A stretch of 64,000 bases of DNA, from NCBI RefSeq assembly GCF_932526225.1, contig NC_064034.1, forward strand, positions 13,218,887-13,282,886, read 5' to 3'. Positions 57,401 through 64,000 of the stretch are shown here, piece after piece (positions within the stretch are counted from its first letter, which is position 1; each line of letters begins with the position of its first letter). The notes beneath the pieces were generated by a model. The model ran no database searches. It was not told where the DNA came from and worked only from the letters and a program-made list of their open reading frames with translations. Origin of the DNA: Nematostella vectensis (lineage: Eukaryota > Cnidaria > Anthozoa > Actiniaria > Edwardsiidae). The position numbers were made by a program, and so were the translations under genes.

Positions 57401-60400
57401 CACCAAGGATACAGTCCTACCTCATCCCCCGTAGCACCAAGGATACAGTCCTACCTCATCCCCCGTAGCACCAAGGATACAGTCCTACCTCATCCCCCGT
57501 AGCACCAAGGATACAGTCCTATCTCATCCCCCGTAACACCAAGGATACAGTCCTACCTCATCCCCCGTAACACCAAGGATACAGTCCTACCTCATCCCCC
57601 GTAACACCAAGGATACAGTCCTACCTCATCCCCCGTAACACCAAGGATACAGTCCTACCTCATCCCCCGTAACACCAAGGATACAGTCCTACCTCATCCC
57701 CCGTAGCACCAAGGATACAGTCCTACCTCATCCCCCGTAGCACCAAGGATATAGTCCTACCTCATCCCTTGTAGCACCAAGGATACAGTCCTACCTCATC
57801 CCCCGTAGCACCAAGGATACAGTCCTATCTCATCCCCCGTAACACCAAGGATACAGTCCTACCTCATCCCCCGTAACACCAAGGATACAGTCCTACCTCA
57901 TCCCCCGTAGCACCATGGATACAGTCCTACCTCATCCCCCGTAGCACCATGGATACAGTCCTACCTCATCCCCCGTAGCACCAAGGATACAGTCCTACCT
58001 CATCCCCCGTAGCACCAAGGATACAGTCCTACCTCATCCCCCGTAGCACCAAGGATACAGTCCTATCTCATCCCCCGTAGCACCAAGGATACAGTCCTAC
58101 CTCATCCCCCGTAGCACCAAGGATACAGTCCTACCTCATCCCTTGTAGCACCAAGGATACAGTCCTACCTCATCCCCCGTAGCACCAAGGATACAGTCCT
58201 ACCTCATCCCCCGTAACACCAAGGATACAGTCCTACCTCACCCCCCGTAGCACCAAGGATACAGTCCTACCTCATCCCCCGTAGCACCAAGGATTCAGTC
58301 CTACCTCATCCCCCGTAGCACCAAGGATACAGTCCTACCTCATCCCTTGTAGCACCAAGGATGCAGTCCTACCTCACCCCCCATAGCACAAAGGATGCAG
58401 TCCTACCTCACCCCCCGTAACACCAAGGATGCAGTCCTACCTCATCCCTTGTAGCACCAAGGATACAGTCTTACCTCATCCCCCATAGCACCAAGGATAC
58501 AGTCCTACCTCATCCCCCGTAACACCAAGGATACAGTCCTACCTCATCCCCCGTAACACCAAGGATACAGTCCTACCTCACCCCCCGTAACACCAAGGAT
58601 ACAGTCCTACCTCACCCCCCGTAACACCAAGGATACAGTCCTACCTCACCCCCCGTAACACCAAGGATACAGTCCTACCTCATCCCCCGTAGCACCAAGG
58701 ATACAGTCCTACCTCACCCCCCGTAGCACCAAGGATACAGTCCTACCTCACCCCCCGTAACACCAAGGATACAGTCCTACCTCACCCCCCGTAACACCAA
58801 GGATACAGTCCTACCTCACCCCCCGTAACACCAAGGATACAGTCCTACCTCATCCCCCGTAGCACCAAGGATACAGTCCTACCTCATTCCCCATAGCACC
58901 AAGGATACAGTCCTATCTCATCCCCCGTAACACCAAGGATACAGTCCTACCTCATCCCCCGTAGCACCAAGGATACAGTCCTACCTCACCCCCCGTAGCA
59001 CCAAGGATACAGTCCTACCTCATCCCTTGTAGCACCAAGGATACAGTCCTACCTCATCCCTTGTAGCACCAAGGATACAGTCCTACCTCATCCCTTGTAG
59101 CACCAAGGATACAGTCCTACCTCATCCCCCGTAACACCAAGGATACAGTCCTACCTCATCCCCCGTAACACCAAGGATACAGTCCTACCTCATCCCCCGT
59201 AGCACCAAGGATATAGTCCTACCTCATCCCTTGTAGCACCAAGGATACAGTCCTACCTCATCCCCCGTAGCACCAAGGATACAGTCCTATCTCACCCCCC
59301 GTAGCACAAAGGATGCAGTCCTACCTCACCCCCCGTAACACCAAGGATGCAGTCCTACCTCATCCCTTGTAGCACCAAGGATACAGTCTTACCTCATCCC
59401 CCATAGCACCAAGGATACAGTCCTACCTCATCCCCCGTAACACCAAGGATACAGTCCTACCTCATCCCCCGTAACACCAAGGATACAGTCCTACCTCACC
59501 CCCCGTAACACCAAGGATACAGTCCTACCTCACCCCCCGTAACACCAAGGATACAGTCCTACCTTACCCCCCGTAACACCAAGGATACAGTCCTACCTCA
59601 TCCCCCGTAGCACCAAGGATACAGTCCTACCTCACCCCTCGTAGCACCAAGGATACAGTCCTACCTCACCCCCCGTAACACCAAGGATACAGTCCTACCT
59701 CACCCCCCGTAACACCAAGGATACAGTCCTACCTCACCCCCCGTAACACCAAGGATACAGTCCTACCTCATTCCCCATAGCACCAAGGATACAGTCCTAT
59801 CTCATCCCCCGTAACACCAAGGATACAGTCCTACCTCATCCCCCGTAGCACCAAGGATACAGTCCTACCTCATCCCCCGTAACACCAAGGATACAGTCCT
59901 ACCTCATCCCCCGTAGCACCAAGGATACAGTCCTACCTCACCCCCCGTAACACCAAGGATACAGTCCTATCTCATCCCCCGTAGCACCAAGGATACAGTC
60001 CTATCTCATCCCCCGTAGCACCAAGGATACAGTCCTACCTCATCCCCTGTAACACCAAGGATACAGTCCTACCTCATCCCCCGTAGCACCAAGGATACAG
60101 TCCTACCTCACCCCCCGTAACACCAAGGATACAGTACTACCTCACCCCCCGTAGCACCAAGGATACAGTCCTACCTCATCCCCCGTAGCACCAAGGATAC
60201 AGTCCTACCTCATCCCCCGTAGCACCAAGGATACAGTCCTACCTCATCCCCCGTAGCACCAAGGATACAGTCCTATCTCATCCCCCGTAGCACCAAGGAT
60301 ACGGTCCTACCTCATCCCCTGTAACACCAAGGATACAGTCCTACCTCATCCCCCGTAGCACCAAGGATACAGTCCTACCTCATTCCCCGTAACACCAAGG

Positions 60401-62813
60401 ATACAGTCCTACCTCATCCCCAGTAACAGCAAGGATACAGTCCTACCTCATCCCCCGTAACACCAAGGATACGGTCCTACCTCATCCCCTGTAACACCAA
60501 GGATACAGTCCTACCTCATCCCCCGTAGCACCAAGGATACAGTCCTATCTCATCCCCCGTAGCACCAAGGATACAGTCCTACCTCACCCCCCATAACACC
60601 AAGGATACAGTCCTACCTCATCCCCCGTAGCACCAAGGATACAGTCCTACCTCACCCCCCGTAGCACCAAGGATACAGTCCTACCTCATCCCTTGTAGCA
60701 CCAAGGATACAGTCCTACCTCATCCCTTGTAGCACCAAGGATACAGTCCTACCTCATCCCTTGTAGCACCAAGGATACAGTCCTACCTCACCCCCCGTAA
60801 CACCAAGGATACAGTCCTACCTCATCCCCCGTAGCACCAAGGATACAGTCCTACCTCATCCCCCGTAACACCAAGGATACAGTCCTACCTCATCCCCCGT
60901 AGCACCAAGGATACAGTCCTAACTCATCCCTTGTAGCACCAAGGATACAGTCCTACCTCATCCCCCGTAGCACCAAGGATACAGTCCTACCTCATCCCCC
61001 GTAACACCAAGGATACAGTCCTACCTCATCCCCCGTAACACCAAGGATACAGTCCTACCTCATCCCTTGTAGCACCAATGATACAGTCCTAACTCATCCC
61101 CCGTAGCACCAAGGATACAGTCCTACCTCATCCCCCGTAGCACCAAGGATACAGTCCTACCTCATCCCCCGTAGCACCAAGGATACAGTCCTACCTCATC
61201 CCTTGTAGCACCAAGGATGCAGTCCTACCTCACCCCCCGTAGCACAAAGGATGCAGTCCTACCTCACCCCCCGTAACACCAAGGATGCAGTCCTACCTCA
61301 TCCCCCGTAACACCAATGATACAGTCCTAACTCATCCCCCGTAGCACCAAGGATACAGTCCTACCTCATCCCCCGTAACACCAAGGATACAGTCCTACCT
61401 CATCCCCCGTAACACCAAGGATACAGTCCTACCTCATCCCTTGTAGCACCAATGATACAGTCCTAACTCATCCCCCGTAGCACCAAGGATACAGTCCTAC
61501 CTCATCTCCCGTAGCACCAAGGATACAGTCCTACCTCATCCCCCGTAGCACCAAGGATACAGTCCTACCTCATCCCTTGTAGCACCAAGGATGCAGTCCT
61601 ACCTCACCCCCCGTAGCACAAAGGATGCAGTCCTACCTCACCCCCCGTAACACCAAGGATGCAGTCCTACCTCATCCCTTGTAGCACCAAGGATGCAGTC
61701 CTACCTCATCCCTTGTAGCACCAAGGATACAGTCCTACCTCATCCCCCGTAGCACCAAGAATACAGTCCTACCTCATCCCCAGTAACACCAAGGATACAG
61801 TCCTACCTCATCCCCTGTAGCACCAAGGATACAGTCCTACCTCATTCCCCATAGCACCAAGGATACAGTCCTACCTCATTCCCCGTAACACCAAGGATAC
61901 AGTCCTACCTCATCCCCAGTAACACCAAGGATACAGTCCTACCTCATCCCCTGTAGCACCAAGGATACAGTCCTACCTCATTCCCCGTAGCACCAAGGAT
62001 ACAGTCCTACCTCATTCCCTGTAACACCAAGGATACAGTCCTACCTCATCCCCAGTAGCACCAAGGATACAGTCCTACCTCATCCCCCGTAGCACCAAGG
62101 ATACAGTACTACCTCACCCCCCGTAACACCAAGGATACAGTCCTACCTCATCCCCCGTAACACCAAGGATACAGTCCTACCTCATCCCCCGTAACACCAA
62201 GGATACAGTCCTACCTCATCCCCCGTAACACCAAGGATACAGTCCTACCTCATCCCCCGTAGCACCAAGGATACAGTCCTTAGCGCAACGACTAACGCAA
62301 GGCTTTCGCGGATGTTTTTTTCATGTTCACCTGTACAAGTATTATGGAAACGAAATTTGAAATGAAAAGTTGTGTACTACATAAGATATATGGGTATGGG
62401 ATGAACTTGTTCCAGATTGAAGCGTCATTGCAATAGCCCCCATGTAGTATTTTTTTTAAGAATAGATGACATCGCAACATTGATATATTGGTATCTCAGT
62501 TGAGCAATATTTTTTTTTAAATTATAAAAGCAGTGTCTAAATTTCTTCGAGTATATGACAGATAATTAAGAGCGGATAGCCTGTAAAATAGCGCGGATAA
62601 TTTCTTTGTTGGTTGAGGTTTTCGTCGGCCCGCCGATTGTTACGTAATCGACCGGGAGTAAACTTGTGCGATTGCCGCTTAAATATTGGTACCATTGTAG
62701 TGTCACATATCAAAGCATCCGTTTCATAACATGTAGCAAACTTCTTTGTTTGATTTCTAGGAATTGTGAAGATCAAGCGGGATATCGTTTTTGCAGCAAG
62801 TCTGTATTTGTAG
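42466..62813 (+). CDS. MTREX: Exosome RNA helicase Mtr4 (SKIV2L2), 28 exons, 1029 aa
   Basis: Mtr4 is the nuclear Ski2-like 3'-5' RNA helicase that feeds rRNA precursors and other RNAs to the exosome in TRAMP/NEXT-type complexes. Exons: 42466-42707, 43086-43152, 44174-44236, 44352-44464, 44894-44954, 45124-45237, 45426-45458, 45616-45673, 46370-46593, 47132-47231, 47721-47852, 48220-48410, 48812-48913, 49193-49318, 49755-49905, 50358-50470, 50640-50699, 50783-50851, 52862-52984, 53311-53421, 54118-54210, 54453-54548, 54801-54898, 55234-55299, 55385-55490, 56049-56240, 56911-57043, 62761-62813. All phases join. Motif I is AHTSAGKT (151-158), II DEIH (242-245), III SAT (273-275), [12 protein letters not shown] (508-517). 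The arch/KOW region and conserved C-terminus end in [12 protein letters not shown]. Human is 1042 aa. Start [15 protein letters not shown] matches the human start. Intron 18 is GC-AG. Confidence 0.98.
42685..42860 (+). repeat. Tandem copies of the MTR4 exon 1 donor boundary
   Basis: The exon end and donor GAGGATACGATAGAAAG|GTAC recur at about 42751-42780 (donor kept, GTAC at 42768, offset 60 bp) and about 42831-42860 (GGTAC changed to GGAAG, donor lost, offset 80 bp). Confidence 0.88.
43237..44015. repeat. 40-bp G-rich minisatellite in MTR4 intron 2
   Basis: About 18 copies of a unit with GGTGGTGGATTCAGTGGGAG then GGGGGTCGAGAGGGGATG, period 40 bp. Strong G/C strand asymmetry. Near 43870-43900 CCACCACC and GGTGGTGG form a short hairpin. 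The G-runs could form G-quadruplexes in the nascent RNA or DNA. Confidence 0.95.
45692..45990 (+). mobile_element. hAT-like MITE copy in MTR4 intron 8
   Basis: Begins CAGGCCCGTACCTAGGGG and shares with 4110-4448, in the same order, GGGGGTGxGAACGCAC, CACAACGGC, CAATAGACGTGCTATTTG and AAATCCGACAATAAACGTCC, then TTTTTATCAGA and GATTTxGCACCCC. The right terminus is not preserved clearly. Confidence 0.75.
47212..47380 (+). repeat. Tandem copies of the MTR4 exon 10 donor boundary, 66-bp period
   Basis: GCAAAGGAGGCACCAAAG|GTACACACC, spanning the exon 10 end and donor, recurs with donors at 47298 and 47364. The units also contain GTTTAGGGTGTCTATTTGTA. Use of a later donor would read into an in-frame TAG (GTTTAG) within 30 bases. 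Confidence 0.93.
47904..48064. repeat. Perfect 23-bp inverted repeat flanked by 15-bp direct repeats
   Basis: Arms at 47918-47940 (ACACCAAAAACTGGAAATCG + ACT) and 47968-47990 are exact reverse complements around a 27-base loop that itself carries AATCGACTTTGGCAAAGTCG. AAAGTGTTCTCATTA occurs at 47904-47918 and 48050-48064. It lies in MTR4 intron 11. Confidence 0.85.
50840..51192 (+). repeat. 78-bp tandem repeat carrying the MTR4 exon 18 GC donor
   Basis: The donor context ATCAAAAG|GCAAGT of exon 18 recurs at 50949, 51027 and 51105 (period 78 bp), plus an extra near copy TATCACAAGGCAAGT at about 50866-50880. A last copy at about 51183 has lost the donor. Other unit sequence includes AAGCTCAACACCATGGATCC. 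Confidence 0.93.
51362..52890 (+). repeat. 42-bp minisatellite built from the MTR4 exon 19 acceptor
   Basis: About 35 units of TTGTGTTGTCTTAG|GGTGCT followed by GTGGGTGACATCCTGTATGT. The last unit is the real 3' splice site and first 30 bases of exon 19 (52862 on). Every unit keeps a pyrimidine tract and TAG acceptor. A long minus-strand open frame (51536-52516) is a by-product of the 42-bp period. Confidence 0.96.
53434..54005. repeat. 19-bp minisatellite in MTR4 intron 20
   Basis: About 30 units like AGAATCACACATCACAGCC, with variants CAAAC for CACAC and GATAG/GGCAG for GCC. It starts 12 bp after the exon 20 donor. Confidence 0.93.
54258..54395. repeat. About 35-bp short repeat with CRE-like sites in MTR4 intron 21
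   Basis: Four imperfect copies of TACTTCACAATGTTGCTATG followed by GTGACGTCA. Two units contain TGACGTCA, the full CREB/ATF palindrome. In an intron repeat this may be coincidental. Confidence 0.6.
56268..56532. mobile_element. MITE with about 30-bp imperfect terminal inverted repeats
   Basis: Left end CTTAAAAGCGACAATCGCAC then CAGTTTACTTCC; right end GGAAGTAAACTGGCGACATT then GCCCCTTTAAG. It lies in MTR4 intron 26. A related, partly deleted copy lies at 62545-62690 in the opposite orientation. Confidence 0.75.
56555..56700. repeat. Dispersed repeat, copy 2 (pair with 8875-9050)
   Basis: Shows the same order of blocks as 8875-9050: TGCTGTGAAGTTGTTTGCCA, CTTGTGGTCAACTAAG, GACAGCAGTGCTAGCC. 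No ORF and no clear termini. Confidence 0.55.
57063..62280. repeat. 5.2-kb, 34-bp minisatellite in the last MTR4 intron
   Basis: About 153 tandem copies of a 34-bp unit: CTACCTCATCCCCCGTAGCA then CCAAGGATACAGTC. Main variants are GTAACACC for GTAGCACC, CATCCCTTG for CATCCCCCG and GATGCAG for GATACAG. A rare-variant block with CAGTCTTACC recurs 918 bp apart (58471 and 59389; 27 units), and a GATGCAG block recurs 374 bp apart (61211 and 61585; 11 units). It fills almost all of the intron between exons 27 and 28. Confidence 0.98.
62545..62690 (-). mobile_element. Partial copy of the 56268-56532 MITE
   Basis: Shares (reverse-complemented in part) TTAAGAGCGGAT, GTCGGCCxGCCGA, ACGTAATCGACCGGGAGTAA and TGTGCGATTGCCGCTTAAA with the element at 56268. 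Both sit in MTR4 introns. Confidence 0.65.
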
Positions 62814-62848
62814 CTCTCCTACTTGTGCCATCTTATCGGACTGTACGA

Positions 62849-63066
62849 GGTACCCCTAATTGGCGCTACCAGTACCCCTAACGGGCGTTACCAGTACCCC
62901 TAACGGGTGTTACCTGTACCCCTTACGGGCGTTACCAGTACCCCTAATGGGCGTTACGTGTACCCGACTGGCGCTACCAGTACCCCTAACGGGCGTTACC
63001 TGTACCCATAACAGGCGTTACCTGTACCCATAACAGGCGTTACTTGGGCCCTTAACAGGCGTTATC
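62849..63066. repeat. 22-bp minisatellite after the MTR4 stop
   Basis: About nine to ten units of ACGGGCGTTACCAGTACCCC plus TA, starting about 35 bp after the TAG stop, so it probably lies in the 3' UTR or just beyond it. Confidence 0.9.
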
Positions 63067-64000
63067 AGATGCTCGTCCAGATGTCACGTAAAGGCATGTA
63101 ACCGTTTACGGGGGACGGGAGTGTGATATTGGACCCAAAAGGTCTCATTGAGGGAAAGCGTGACCATCAAGGGAAAACGTAACAAGGCTTCGCAAGGCGA
63201 AGGCATGGCAGATGTCACAGGGAACACTTCGATTTCGAATGTCGTTATGTCAAAATGTACGTCAAGTGAGTATGATGAAGGCGATGATTGTACAAGGCGA
63301 TGATTGTACAACAACCTCAACGGAGTAACAGTGACAACAAATATTAGCAAGAACAACGACTGATTTATCATCGCCTTATATCTCAACAAAAACAATCTTT
63401 GGTCGAGGGAAACACATTTTGTTCTATAAATATACTTATATCGAATAAGGTTGTACTCGGAGAATGTGTATCATTACCCGCAGTGCTTCATGGGTATCAA
63501 ATAAAAAAATAAAAAAGCGTAAATTAATACAGGTTTGAAAAGCTTTAGTATTGTTATTTATGTACCCCTGTACGTTCACAGGCGTTAAGAGTCCAGCCAT
63601 GTATACGTTACCCATGAACCACTGCGGGTTACGATACATTGACTCGCTGGTGCAACCTTAATTGAAATAGGTGTATATAGGAAAGTAATGAGCTGAAGAA
63701 AATATTGCTTCGTTTTATTGGTCAATCCGTATGTACATTACTATATTGGCTCTATAACCACGTGGACTAGTTGGATAACAAACTCGGGATATTATTTTTA
63801 CTAGATATTTTCATGGCTTTTGACGATCATTTGTACATAGTTTTCATAAATGAGCATTTTATTGCAAACCCTCTGTGGATTTGCAGTCACTTTCAAACTA
63901 GTTTTCGCAGAACCTTTCTGTCCTCAAGGTACCACCCCAACTTTCCCTTGTAGCAGATGACTCTTCTTTTTATTTCGCTGGCTAAGAAAGAAGCCTTTGC
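63067..64000. other. Region downstream of MTR4
   Basis: No coding sequence, RNA gene or clear transposon was recognised. It contains short repeats such as CAAGGCGATGATTGTACAA (twice at 63275-63312) and a pair of inverted stretches around GCAGTGCTTCATGGGTA (63480) and TACCCATGAACCACTGC (63610). Confidence 0.4.

Noticed and set aside
57063..62280. CRISPR-like array of regular short repeats
   Set aside because: The units are contiguous with no unique spacers, and the locus is an intron of an animal gene. It is a minisatellite.

Overview
The window is animal nuclear DNA. It carries six spliced protein-coding genes with GT-AG introns (one GC-AG), clear metazoan gene families, and about a fifth to a quarter of its length in tandem repeats, plus many short non-autonomous DNA transposons. 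The gene set (a TIKI-type Wnt protease, a LEG1/DUF781 protein, Mtr4, Rpf1, a divergent beta-tubulin and a soluble CD39-type apyrase) and the intron-rich ancestral-looking structure fit an early-branching or invertebrate metazoan. An anthozoan cnidarian is my best guess, but the species cannot be fixed from the sequence alone. Nothing bacterial or viral was recognised.

Layout. 1-1186: non-coding. 1187-3955: two head-to-head arrays of a 28-bp minisatellite, forming a 2.8-kb inverted structure. 4110-4448: a hAT-like MITE. 5921-12751 (+): a divergent beta-tubulin in 7 exons (449 aa), with an ATC-trinucleotide tract in intron 3 and a 2-kb minisatellite in intron 6. 12752-17430: intergenic, with a MITE at 13116-13574. 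17431-23536 (+): a TIKI/TRABD2 metalloprotease; its first exon is uncertain. 24933-27358 (+): a secreted LEG1-family protein in 3 exons (398 aa). 27756-29534 (-): a secreted E-NTPDase in 3 coding exons (411 aa), convergent with LEG1. 32824-39861 (+): ribosome production factor 1 in 8 exons (304 aa). 42466-62813 (+): the exosome RNA helicase Mtr4 in 28 exons (1029 aa). 62814-64000: a 22-bp minisatellite followed by featureless DNA.

RPF1 and MTR4 are neighbours on the same strand, both act in pre-60S rRNA maturation, and both start inside the same YY1-like core (CAAGATGGCGGA). The other genes show no evident functional link to each other.

The most unusual pattern is in MTR4, and more weakly in RPF1: several tandem repeats are amplified copies of exon/intron boundaries. 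The exon 1 donor and exon 10 donor are each repeated three times. Intron 18 is a GC-AG intron whose donor is repeated in a 78-bp array and whose acceptor plus exon 19 start is repeated about 35 times in a 42-bp array. Each unit of the large array carries an acceptor followed in frame by a stop. A second notable event is a 660-bp direct duplication of the RPF1 promoter and start codon into RPF1 intron 2.
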